Of a DNA stretch of 34,262 nucleotides, positions 1-7,769 are shown piece after piece. The DNA lies in contig CAYWNA010000136.1 of the NCBI GenBank assembly GCA_964459305.1, positions 1 to 34,262 on the forward strand. Direction: 5' to 3'. The notes beneath the pieces are model-generated. The model ran no database searches, was not told the origin of the DNA, and saw nothing but the letters and a program-made list of their open reading frames with translations. The position numbers and the translations under genes were made by a program. Source of the stretch: CAYWNA01 sp964459305 (GTDB lineage: Bacteria; Planctomycetota; Planctomycetia; Pirellulales; Pirellulaceae). Position 1 is the first letter of the stretch. Every line of letters starts with the position of its first letter.

Positions 1-294
1 CTAAGGTACGTCGCCCAATTCCCACCCGGACTCCCTGAATGTCCTGCAAACCGAGCTGACGTTTCCAAGCGCAGCGCCGTGAGAGAACTGCACCACCCCA
101 GCTTCGGGACTACCCTCTCGATCGACTTCCAGTGAGACCACCACGTCGAAGTTGCCAAGCACGAATCTCACTTTGCCGTCGTCACTCTCCATATCGCAGG
201 ACAGCCCCGACCTGCTGACGAGCTTCTCGCGCAGTTCCGCAACACAAAGAGCGGGTGCGTTCGAGCGGCGACGGACAAAGAGCTCAGAGGGCAT
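1..294 (-). CDS. Hypothetical protein, 97 aa
   Basis: I do not recognise this small protein. The frame is complete and ends with TAG at the first bases of the window. An upstream in-frame start would give 115 residues, but the ATG at 294 is preceded at good distance by the Shine-Dalgarno-like AGAGGAGAA, so I chose it. There is no signal peptide or membrane segment. The N-terminal third is basic (VRRRSN) and the middle alternates charged and hydrophobic residues (KVRFVLGNFDVVVSLEVDRE), which suggests a small cytoplasmic alpha/beta fold. It runs in the same direction as the next gene but is separated from it by about 400 bases, so co-transcription is unlikely. Confidence 0.55.
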   Translation of the reverse strand: MPSELFVRRRSNAPALCVAELREKLVSRSGLSCDMESDDGKVRFVLGNFDVVVSLEVDREGSPEAGVVQFSHGAALGNVSSVCRTFRESGWELGDVP

Positions 295-698
295 TGATTC
301 TCCTCTGCTCTCCCTGTTCCGAGGAAGTAAGCGTCTGGTCGATATCACCCAGGAAATGTGTCGTGCGGCAAACGGCTCGTTTGGAAGGATCGCATTATGG
401 ATCGATTGCCAAACCGCGCGAGGTCACGTGGACTATCGTCCTGCGGGTTCTCTGCTCCCCCGATTGCCAATACCCTACCACTTATGATTACTGAGTCGAA
501 CCCCTTATCGCAGGCCGCAAGGAAAAAATAGGTAAAAAAGGAGCGAGGCGCTAAGGCGGGGCGTGTGCCTCTTGGCGGGTAGTCTATCCTGGGTACGAAA
601 CGCCAAGTCGAGCACCACACATCGAGCTGTAGTTCTACGGTCTAATAGAACCAGTGCATTCGTATCTTGACGGCGGTCGATTGGGATAGTGGCTGGGC
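295..698. other. Intergenic stretch with no supported gene
   Basis: About 400 bases between two minus-strand genes. The open frames here have poor codon character and no plausible ribosome binding site. There is an A-rich patch near 522-540. I see no convincing hairpin, promoter or RNA gene. Confidence 0.4.
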
Positions 699-1625
699 TC
701 AGTCCTGGGTCTCTTCTTGCAGGAGGCCGAGTTCTCGCAGATAGAGGCCCGTGTGATCGGCCACGTTCTCGCCCGTGGGCTGGTGAACAAAATGGCGGTC
801 GTCCAGAGTAATGCCGCGACGGACATCAAACAGCTCCAACACGACGATAGCTCTGGCTGTTGGGGCCGTCTCGCGATTCACTTTCGGGTACGCCACGGGA
901 AGACGTCGCCGGAACTCGATTCGGTACGGGATGAGGTCCTCCTGGCCCAGTACGACGAGTACACTGCTGGGCAGATGAGCGGCTAGCTGTCGGAAATCCA
1001 CTGGTTCGCGTGCGAGAACGGAGTCCTTCTGACCTGGGAGCAGTTCGGCCAATTTTCCTGGTTTCCAGGTGCCCTCCGAAGTCCAGACCTGGATCTCGCC
1101 GAGTTGGGCCGGTCGCGCTGGGCCAAAATCGAAGTTGGCTGCCAATCCACCCAACAGGTGCGGCAACCCTCCCATCGCCATCCAGTTTGTCGTCGAAGCG
1201 GCCAACGGTTCGCGTCCCGACTTGCTGAGAGCAAGCCGGATACGGCTCAAATCCACACGGCCAAGCGTCGTGCGGTTGGGTAGGACGCAACAAATCCACA
1301 GAACGTCGCCATCGCAAACTTGTTGCAGCGTCGTGGGCCGTTCGTCCAACCCAAGCTTCAGCTCCAACCGCAGTAGATGACCGCGAGGCGATTGTTTTTG
1401 GAGATAGATGCCGGAGCCGACAAGTTGTTGGCCGAACAGGTCAATCTGCTGCCGGATGCTCGTCTGCAAAGAAGGCTGGTGCCAGAGCTGCTGGGCCGCC
1501 TGGGCGATCAAAGCTCCGCCATTGGGAGCCGCATCCTGTGGAGTGTCAGGTGGCTGAGCACGAACGACGCCACCAGCGATCGCTAGCACTGCCGCCGCTG
1601 TTAATACTGCGAATTTGTGCTTCAT
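699..1625 (-). CDS. Secreted protein, possibly LolA-like (308 aa)
   Basis: An exported protein. The chosen start at 1625 opens a clear signal peptide (MKHKFAVLTAAAVLAIAGGVVRAQ) with a likely cleavage after VRA. A longer reading from 1739 would bury that signal under 38 unconvincing residues. The mature part begins with a Pro/Ala-rich linker, followed by about 270 residues with alternating strands (SIRQQIDLFGQQLVGSGIY, then LRLELKLGL). This pattern recalls the LolA/LolB-like lipoprotein-carrier fold common in planctomycete secreted proteins, but the resemblance is by eye only. It is divergent from the lipoprotein cluster at 1887, with about 260 bases between them that should hold both promoters. 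No catalytic motif is visible. Confidence 0.7.
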   Translation of the reverse strand: MKHKFAVLTAAAVLAIAGGVVRAQPPDTPQDAAPNGGALIAQAAQQLWHQPSLQTSIRQQIDLFGQQLVGSGIYLQKQSPRGHLLRLELKLGLDERPTTLQQVCDGDVLWICCVLPNRTTLGRVDLSRIRLALSKSGREPLAASTTNWMAMGGLPHLLGGLAANFDFGPARPAQLGEIQVWTSEGTWKPGKLAELLPGQKDSVLAREPVDFRQLAAHLPSSVLVVLGQEDLIPYRIEFRRRLPVAYPKVNRETAPTARAIVVLELFDVRRGITLDDRHFVHQPTGENVADHTGLYLRELGLLQEETQD

Positions 1626-1886
1626 TTCACCACATGTCACGATTGTGCCGGTTTTTCCAAAGAATCCTATTATGCGGAACCGAACATTAACCCACGTAGA
1701 CGTGTTCTCGTGATTCCCGCAATGCGCGAGGCGACCCACGGGTCCACGCGACTAATCGCGATTTTAAGGCCCGGTGGTAGCAGGGTCTACGTCGAATCGG
1801 AAGCGTACTCGGGAGGCGCGTAGAGAACCTCTCGTAATCGCTGGAGAATGAGCCAACTTGTGCGTCTGACCCGAAGGGGAAACACA

Positions 1887-2993
1887 ATGAAGATGCGATT
1901 CTCGTTGTGGGTGTTACTCATTGCCGCAACCGTTAGTGCGATCGGCTGCGTAATGCCGATGGAACACAACCTGCCGCCGGCGGAACGAATGTACCATCCT
2001 GGGCCGGGAGTGGACGGACCAGGACCCGGCGTCATGTCTCCGGCGATGCCAATGGTTCCGCCCCAATTCGGCGGCGCCCCTCCGGGAGCCGCACCAACCG
2101 TACAGATCCTTTTCGCCAGGCCGGAAGGGATCCAGGTTCGATGGGATGTCCAGGCGGAAGGCGCGTTTGACTCGGTACCTTTGATCGTGCCGGGGCGCCA
2201 CAATTTTCCGCAAGCTGCAATCTATCGCCTGAAGCTCACCAACATACCGGGACGGGAGGGTGTCGAGCTGTATCCCACGCTGGAGGTCGGGCCGACCACA
2301 CCGCGCACGGAAGCGTATCTGGCTCACAATGCCATCCCCGCCCAGTTCACCGAAGAGGACTTCGACCAGGTGCTAAGCGGAAACTTCGTCACCAAGGTCA
2401 TCTACTTGCCTGATCCTGAGTTCCAGGAGTACGCACTGGCCGGTGTCGAGACGCTGGTCAGCACTCGTCTCGATCCCGGCGTAGATCCGATCACCGAAGC
2501 GGATCGGCGAGGCGCCATCATGTCGGTGATCCGTTTGGGCAACAAGGATGTCGAGTTGCCGGGTGTCAACGGCGAAGTGACCCCTAGCATCCCCGGGGCC
2601 GGCGACGGAGTCGTACCCGCTTCGTACATGCAAAACGGCATGCCTGTGCCAAACGGAGCCTCACCCATCGGTCCGTCGGGTTTGATTCCCAGAAACGTCG
2701 CCGGCATTTCTGCGCCGCAATGGGGCATTCCAGTGAGCGGAACGCCGATCGGTCTGCCCGGGCCGCCGCATCTGCCGTTCGGCGGACAAGCGGGTCTGAA
2801 GCGACACGAGATAAAGCGGCACGTAAGGATGCAGATACCGGAGCCGACGAAGAACATGAAGATCCATGTCCGGGAGCAGCCAGGCTACAGCTATCCGGCA
2901 CCACCAAACCGCGCCTTTATCCGCGAGCAGATGATTCACCCAAGTATGCCGTTTGGTCAGCCTCGAATGCAGAGGCATGAATGTGTGCACTAG
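1887..2993 (+). CDS. Pro/Gly-rich envelope lipoprotein, first paralogue (368 aa)
   Basis: A predicted lipoprotein. ATG at 1887 follows the ribosome binding site AGGGGA and opens a short signal peptide ending in a lipobox (SAIGC). An earlier in-frame ATG at 1848 would add 13 charged residues before the signal and is less likely. After a Pro/Gly/Met-rich stretch comes a core of about 170 residues that is clearly paralogous to the next gene: YRLKLTNIPGREGVELYPTL here against YRLKITRIPRNEGFEVFPTI there, then SGNFVTKVIYL against SGRFVTRVIYL, and an ADR-G-IM-IR-G segment. The C-terminal 120 residues are low complexity, rich in Pro, Gly, His and Arg. Function is unknown; a surface or periplasmic structural role is inferred from the lipobox and the DUF11 protein two genes downstream. 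Confidence 0.8.
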   Translation: MKMRFSLWVLLIAATVSAIGCVMPMEHNLPPAERMYHPGPGVDGPGPGVMSPAMPMVPPQFGGAPPGAAPTVQILFARPEGIQVRWDVQAEGAFDSVPLIVPGRHNFPQAAIYRLKLTNIPGREGVELYPTLEVGPTTPRTEAYLAHNAIPAQFTEEDFDQVLSGNFVTKVIYLPDPEFQEYALAGVETLVSTRLDPGVDPITEADRRGAIMSVIRLGNKDVELPGVNGEVTPSIPGAGDGVVPASYMQNGMPVPNGASPIGPSGLIPRNVAGISAPQWGIPVSGTPIGLPGPPHLPFGGQAGLKRHEIKRHVRMQIPEPTKNMKIHVREQPGYSYPAPPNRAFIREQMIHPSMPFGQPRMQRHECVH

Positions 2994-3015
2994 GGGACTG
3001 TAAGCAGACGACTTC

Positions 3016-3075
3016 GTAGGACGGACTGCTGATCCGTGTGAGAGAAACCGGGGACGGATTGGCAATCCGCCCTAC
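3016..3075. repeat. REP-like inverted pair, GTAG-CGGATT type
   Basis: Two 22-base arms (3016-3037 and 3054-3075) are inverted copies of each other with 18 of 22 positions matching. Each starts, read inward, with GTAG. The right-hand unit folds by itself: stem CGGATT/AATCCG around a GCC loop. The left unit has one mismatch in its stem. It lies between two paralogous envelope genes and could modulate read-through or mRNA decay. Confidence 0.75.
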
Positions 3076-3107
3076 AACAATGCGACGTAATTGCTTGCGG
3101 CCGCAAA

Positions 3108-4010
3108 GTGGGCCAAAACCATCGGCACGGAGATCGATCGGCATTGTTGACCGCAGTCAAACTAAAACTCGTGTATTGGCAAACCGCCCCAGGGCCTCCC
3201 GCTCTCGGGGCGGTCCTGTTCATCGCCATGTCGATGCTGGCGACGCATGCGCTGGGCCAGCACGGACCGATTCACTATTTTCATTCGGGCGATCTGCCTC
3301 CAGGAGCGATTGGCCAAGGGCAACTGCTAAGAGGGGGGCCGTTGCCCGGTTATTATCAGCCGGTGGAGATCAAGGCGCCGGAAGGCGCCGCGATTTCCCT
3401 GGCTGTTGATGGCCACTTCGAATCGCCACGCGAGGCCCCAGTGCTAGTCGGACTGCTAATTGGGCAGGTGTACCGGCTCAAAATCACGCGTATCCCGCGC
3501 AACGAAGGCTTCGAGGTATTTCCCACAATCGAAGTCGTCAACCGCCTCTATCCACCGCGCGGTCTAGAGAACCACTTCCCGGTTCCCATCGAATTCACGC
3601 TGGATGAGTTGGAATTGGCACTGTCCGGGCGGTTCGTCACTCGGGTAATCTATTTGGAGGATCCCAACACCGCGCTACCAGTCGCCGACGATCCGGATCG
3701 CCAGAGATATTACGAGGTCCGGTCCGACCAGAACCTGCTGAAGGTCGCAGACCGACTGGGCCGTCCCATGGCGATCATGCGAATGGGTTCGCGTACTCCA
3801 GACTACGACGCAGTTTCAAGACGATTCACGTTCGGGACTCCGCCACTGCGGATACTCGAAAGGCCCGGACCTTTGCCCGATCCGAAATCCGGCTTGGAAA
3901 ACCCACTGCAGGCACCCGCGGGCAGGCGAGCACTGAACATACCGCGCGTTCCGCAACCGGGCGAGCCTTTTCGGGCTGTGACCACACCGGCGGCGTGGTG
4001 GGTCCGTTAG
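3108..4010 (+). CDS. Secreted envelope protein, second paralogue (about 300 aa)
   Basis: Diverged paralogue of the preceding lipoprotein; the shared core lies at roughly residues 90-235 (VYRLKITRIPRNEGFEVFP, then LSGRFVTRVIYLEDP, then VADRLGRPMAIMRMG). The start is uncertain. GTG at 3108 is the longest choice. TTG codons at 3144 and 3147 follow GGAGAT at reasonable distance, and GTG at 3171 would place a hydrophobic export segment (ALGAVLFIAMSMLATHALGQ) closer to the N terminus. There is no lipobox cysteine, so unlike its neighbours it is probably cleaved by signal peptidase I or membrane anchored. It lacks the long low-complexity tail of the first paralogue. It sits 30 bases before the DUF11 lipoprotein and is likely co-transcribed with it. 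Confidence 0.75.
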   Translation: MGQNHRHGDRSALLTAVKLKLVYWQTAPGPPALGAVLFIAMSMLATHALGQHGPIHYFHSGDLPPGAIGQGQLLRGGPLPGYYQPVEIKAPEGAAISLAVDGHFESPREAPVLVGLLIGQVYRLKITRIPRNEGFEVFPTIEVVNRLYPPRGLENHFPVPIEFTLDELELALSGRFVTRVIYLEDPNTALPVADDPDRQRYYEVRSDQNLLKVADRLGRPMAIMRMGSRTPDYDAVSRRFTFGTPPLRILERPGPLPDPKSGLENPLQAPAGRRALNIPRVPQPGEPFRAVTTPAAWWVR

Positions 4011-4040
4011 GATAACACGTTGAAGACGGCGAACTGAAAA

Positions 4041-5339
4041 GTGGCAAACCGAATATACCAAGGACGTGGCGTCAACCGTCTCTGGCGGCAGATTACCGTC
4101 GGTGTGACGGTGATGCTGTGCTCCTGTCAATCAATAGCTCCACCAGGCGGCAGAGAAGGCTACCGCGTCGCCTCTCCGTCTATGACGATGAGAGGTGCGC
4201 CGGCTCAGACCGTTGCGTCGCCGCCAGCCGCAGTCGGGGCCTCGGCTGCGGCGTTTCCGGTCCAGCAAGCGATGTATGTACCGCCGGCGTTGCCACCCGG
4301 CGCCTGGACGGGCGCGCCCGCCTATGGGCCGCACGCCGGGATGTGTGTCCCCCAGCCGCAATCGATGGTCTATGGTCAAACGGCTGGTCCACAAGGCCAG
4401 TGGCGGCCGCCGGGAATTCCTGGACCTTGGCCCGTCGACGAGTACCTGTTCGACGGGGGCGATAAAGGCACCGGGGTCGAAGTGCTCGGCGATTGGACCG
4501 TCATTGGGCTGGATCAGGAAGACACGGTAGCTCATTACGATACACTCGATGGCCGACTGGTGGTCGAACCAACGAACCGCGTGCCCATCTATGCTCCGCG
4601 TTTCGCAGCCGTTCGAAAGGTACGTGCCATTACCTCCCACAAGCATCACGATCGGCTGGCCGGCTTCGAACAGCCCAAAGGCCTGAGCATGCAGGAACAT
4701 CGGGGACTCGCCACGACCATCGTCCAACCGATCGAGCCCGGCCGGTACATGGGCATGGACACGCCTCGACGATTCCGCGAACAGATTCGTGGCGAAATGG
4801 TCGACGGCGCTCAGAAGCTGGACAGGGTGTCGAACAAGTTCAAGCCGCACGAAGATTTCCAAATCATTCGCCACGGACTGTTTGACAATTCCGAAAAGGC
4901 CAGACTGGCCGCTCGGCTGGTTGCTGCCCTGGCATGGAGCGCGGATCAAGCGGTGCAGGTCACCATCAATGCGACTACGGCAAACGAAGCAACGAACAAT
5001 CTGGCGCTGCAGTCCGTCTATCGATACGAAATGCCGCCGGGCAAACCTCGGCTGCGGGTGGTCAAGGTGGCATCCCAGAAACAGGCACAACCCGGCGAAG
5101 AGATCGAATTCACCCTCCGCTTCGACAATGTCGGCGATCAGCCTGTGGGCAACGTGACCATCGTCGACAACCTGACAACTCGGCTGGAATACGTTTCGGA
5201 CAGCGCCCAGTGCAGCGTCCCGGCCAATTTCCTCTCTCAGGAAAACGACGGCGAGAGCCTGGTACTACGGTGGGAGATCGCCGACCCGTTGGATGTCGGT
5301 AAGGGCGGGATCATTCGGTTCAAGTGCCGAGTCCGGTAG
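4041..5339 (+). CDS. DUF11-domain envelope lipoprotein (432 aa)
   Basis: A planctomycete-type surface protein. It starts with GTG at 4041; the ribosome binding site is weak. The N terminus is a signal peptide with a lipobox-like end (TVMLCSC). Residues about 35-125 are Pro/Ala/Gly-rich. Residues about 130-330 form a conserved middle region with no motif I can name. The last 95 residues form one DUF11 beta-sandwich repeat (KPRLRVVKVASQKQAQPGEE, then FDNVGDQPVGNVTIVDNL and a closing LRWEIADPLDVGKGGIIRFK). DUF11 repeats are typical of large bacterial surface proteins, so attachment at the outer membrane or cell wall is likely. With the two paralogues upstream it forms a plus-strand envelope cluster. 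Confidence 0.82.
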   Translation: MANRIYQGRGVNRLWRQITVGVTVMLCSCQSIAPPGGREGYRVASPSMTMRGAPAQTVASPPAAVGASAAAFPVQQAMYVPPALPPGAWTGAPAYGPHAGMCVPQPQSMVYGQTAGPQGQWRPPGIPGPWPVDEYLFDGGDKGTGVEVLGDWTVIGLDQEDTVAHYDTLDGRLVVEPTNRVPIYAPRFAAVRKVRAITSHKHHDRLAGFEQPKGLSMQEHRGLATTIVQPIEPGRYMGMDTPRRFREQIRGEMVDGAQKLDRVSNKFKPHEDFQIIRHGLFDNSEKARLAARLVAALAWSADQAVQVTINATTANEATNNLALQSVYRYEMPPGKPRLRVVKVASQKQAQPGEEIEFTLRFDNVGDQPVGNVTIVDNLTTRLEYVSDSAQCSVPANFLSQENDGESLVLRWEIADPLDVGKGGIIRFKCRVR

Positions 5340-5398
5340 GGGCTGGCGTTCACGTGCTTCGGGGTTGGTTGGCCGGATGCCCAGCCCGGTGCCCCTAC
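5336..5398. repeat. Inverted repeat after the envelope cluster
   Basis: A perfect 8-base inverted repeat, GTAGGGGC at 5336-5343 and GCCCCTAC at 5391-5398, starts on the stop codon of the DUF11 gene. The spacer is long (47 bases). It may be a degraded member of the palindrome set in this window, with GTAG at the outer end, and could serve as the cluster's transcription end. No T-run follows, so I do not call a terminator. Confidence 0.35.
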
Positions 5399-5573
5399 GG
5401 CATGGCGTTGGGACGCAAGAAATCGCCAACGGCCCTCTTCGCGGTTGACTCAAGACGCTTTGCCTGTCGACTTTTTCGGTTTTTGCTTGTTGACAGTCCT
5501 CTTGGGCCTTACAATTGTGCCCTAACCCGCACCACATAAGGCAGTTTAGCAAGTTGAAAGGCGGTGGCTCTCG

Positions 5574-6515
5574 ATGCCGAGAAAGGTCATCATTGACTGC
5601 GATCCGGGAATCGATGACGCGGTCGCGCTGTGCATTGCGCTTTTCGATCCTCGCCTGGAGGTATTGGCAGTTACAGCAGTCGAGGGGAATGCATCGGCCG
5701 AACGCGCCAGTCTGAATGTCCAGACCGTCATCGATCAACTCGATCCGCCCAGGTATCCACGCGTTGGGGCGGCGACCGCCCTCGACGCCGCGCCGGACGT
5801 GGATACCCGACAGATGCATGGTGACGATGGCCTGGGAAACGCGGATTTCGCCGTTTCCCAGCTTCACCATCAGCACCCATCGGAAAAGATCATCTGCGAC
5901 TTGGTCCGATCGGCACCAGATCAGGTCTCGATCCTCTGTCTGGGGCCGCTGACGAATCTGGCGTGTGCGTTCCAGCGAGATCCCGAATTGTCCATGCTGG
6001 TCGATCAAGTAATCATCTCCGGGGGCAGTATCAACTGCGCTGGTAACATTACGCCAGCCGCCGAATTCAACATGTTTTATGATCCACTCGGCGCTAGGGT
6101 GGTGTTTCGTTCGGCCCTCACGAAAACTCTGATCCCGTTGGAGGTGACCAAAAAGGTCAGGTTGACATTGGACTTCGTCGAGCACCTACCGAGCGAGATG
6201 ACACGAGCCGGACGGCTTCTGCGCCGCTTGGCGCCATTTTCTTTCCGTGCGCACCGCCAGCATCTAGGACAAGAGAGCATTCACTTGCACGATGTCGTGA
6301 CCTTGATCGCGGCGCTTCATCCTGAGTTGTTCGAGACGGAAGGCATGGCTGGCGACGTCGAAACGGTCGGCGAGCTAACAAAAGGTGCCACGATTTTCGA
6401 CTGCCGCTCCGATTCCCTTTGCCGATCCAATATGGCAGTCGCGACCGACGTGGATGTTGCCGCCGTGAGGGACTGTATCCTGCGAGGCCTTGCCGAAGCG
6501 GGGCGATGCACGTAG
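5574..6515 (+). CDS. Inosine-uridine type nucleoside N-ribohydrolase (313 aa)
   Basis: Hydrolyses the N-glycosidic bond of ribonucleosides to base and ribose in purine/pyrimidine salvage; cytoplasmic. The N terminus carries the calcium-binding aspartate signature of the family, DCDPGIDDA (residues 8-16). Further family marks are HGDDGLGN (82-89), AEFNMFYDP (163-171) and the C-terminal HD pair (H239, D240) in HLHDVVTLIAALHP. Length is normal for the family. The start at 5574 follows AAAGGCGG. The exact substrate cannot be decided from sequence. The following adenylyltransferase is 52 bases downstream on the same strand, but no functional link is obvious. Confidence 0.92.
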   Translation: MPRKVIIDCDPGIDDAVALCIALFDPRLEVLAVTAVEGNASAERASLNVQTVIDQLDPPRYPRVGAATALDAAPDVDTRQMHGDDGLGNADFAVSQLHHQHPSEKIICDLVRSAPDQVSILCLGPLTNLACAFQRDPELSMLVDQVIISGGSINCAGNITPAAEFNMFYDPLGARVVFRSALTKTLIPLEVTKKVRLTLDFVEHLPSEMTRAGRLLRRLAPFSFRAHRQHLGQESIHLHDVVTLIAALHPELFETEGMAGDVETVGELTKGATIFDCRSDSLCRSNMAVATDVDVAAVRDCILRGLAEAGRCT

Positions 6516-6567
6516 GGTCTTGGTACCTGACGAGCAAGGTTAGGCTTCACTCTAAAGGGATCTCACC

Positions 6568-7611
6568 GTGCCGGACATCGATCAAGACCTTCAGCGCTAT
6601 GTCCGTCAGATGCGCTATCCGCCCATTGGCGAAGAAGGTCAGCGGAGACTGCTGGACGCCAAAGTGCTGCTATGCGGCTGCGGAGCGCTGGGGTCGGTAT
6701 TGGCGAACACGTTGGTGCGCGCCGGTGTCGGTCATTTGCGGATCGTGGATCGCGATTTCTTGGAAATGAACAACCTGCAGCGGCAGGTGCTGTACGACGA
6801 AGCGGACGTGGCTGCGGGGCTTCCAAAGGCGATCGCCGCGCAGACCAAGTTGCGCAAGATCAATTCCCAGGTTGAAATCGAAGCAATCATCGCCGACGTG
6901 GACCATACGAACATCGGCTCGCTGCTTGATGATGTCGACATGATCCTCGACGGCACCGACAATTTCGAGACCCGCTTTCTGCTGAATGACGCAGCGGCCA
7001 AGTTCAACGTGCCGTGGGTCTACGGAGGTTGCATCGGGTGTGAAGGTCAGTCCATGACGATCATTCCCGGCGAGACGCCGTGCCTGCGTTGTCTGATGCA
7101 GGAAGCGCCACCGCCGGGAACGACCGCCACGTGCGATTCTGCCGGGATTCTAGGACCGATTGTCAACGTGGTCGCATCGATTCAGGCCTGCGAGGCACTG
7201 AAGATACTCAGCGGAAACCGCGACGCGATCAGCCGTGTATTGAACGTGGCCGAGTTGTGGGACAATCGGATTAGGCAAGTCAAGCTGGACTCATTGAAAG
7301 AATCGGTCGACTGTCCGACGTGCAAAGGCGAGGAATACCCATGGCTGGAAGGGCGGCGCGGCAGCCACAACGCTGTGCTGTGCGGTCGCAATGCAGTCCA
7401 ACTGAGCTATCCCAACCGCGAGGCAATTGATCTGGGAATGCTCGCCCAGAAGCTAGAGGGCGTTGGCCGCGTTTCGCGCAATCGCTTTCTCGTGCGTTTC
7501 GAAGTGGACCGGCACGTGATCACCGTCTTTCCCGACGGCCGCGCGATCATCGGAGGGACAGACGATATCACCGAAGCCCGTACCCTATATGCGAAGTACA
7601 TCGGTAGTTGA
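6568..7611 (+). CDS. ThiF/MoeB/HesA-family adenylyltransferase (347 aa)
   Basis: An E1-like enzyme that uses ATP to adenylate the C-terminal Gly-Gly of a ubiquitin-like sulfur carrier such as ThiS or MoaD. Visible motifs: nucleotide-binding GCGALG (G37, G39, G42), NNLQRQ with R72, K87, the DGTDN aspartates (D128, D131), two zinc CxxC pairs (C172/C175 and C249/C252), and a candidate catalytic C189 in CDSAGILGP. Residues about 265-347 form an extra C-terminal module (ending in PDGRAIIGGTDDITEARTLY). I recall this type of tail from ThiF-like proteins of several phyla; it is not a rhodanese domain. The start is GTG with AAGGGA upstream. No thiS, moaD or other cofactor gene is nearby, so thiamin versus molybdopterin cannot be decided. 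Confidence 0.9.
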   Translation: MPDIDQDLQRYVRQMRYPPIGEEGQRRLLDAKVLLCGCGALGSVLANTLVRAGVGHLRIVDRDFLEMNNLQRQVLYDEADVAAGLPKAIAAQTKLRKINSQVEIEAIIADVDHTNIGSLLDDVDMILDGTDNFETRFLLNDAAAKFNVPWVYGGCIGCEGQSMTIIPGETPCLRCLMQEAPPPGTTATCDSAGILGPIVNVVASIQACEALKILSGNRDAISRVLNVAELWDNRIRQVKLDSLKESVDCPTCKGEEYPWLEGRRGSHNAVLCGRNAVQLSYPNREAIDLGMLAQKLEGVGRVSRNRFLVRFEVDRHVITVFPDGRAIIGGTDDITEARTLYAKYIGS

Positions 7612-7769
7612 CCGCTGGGCAATCGTGTTGTGACTTCCGTTCCTCCACTTGACGCTGTTCGCCTCGCGCGTAAACAATTGGGCTGTAGGTTAGGGTTCGC
7701 CCTGGAGCAGGCGGGGCGACGTTCACGGTCTCTGTAACTCCAGTCACCATCCTCTATCAGGCATTGATC

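Noticed and set aside
345..620. Minus-strand frame of 91 codons in the first gap
   Set aside because: Composition is not protein-like and there is no ribosome binding site.
4131..5090. Long minus-strand frame opposite the DUF11 gene
   Set aside because: It is a mirror of a real gene with signal peptide and domain; such frames are common in GC-rich DNA.
5490..5515. TTGACA followed by TACAAT upstream of the nucleoside hydrolase
   Set aside because: The spacer is only 14 bases, too short for a standard sigma-70 promoter; the pairing is probably chance.
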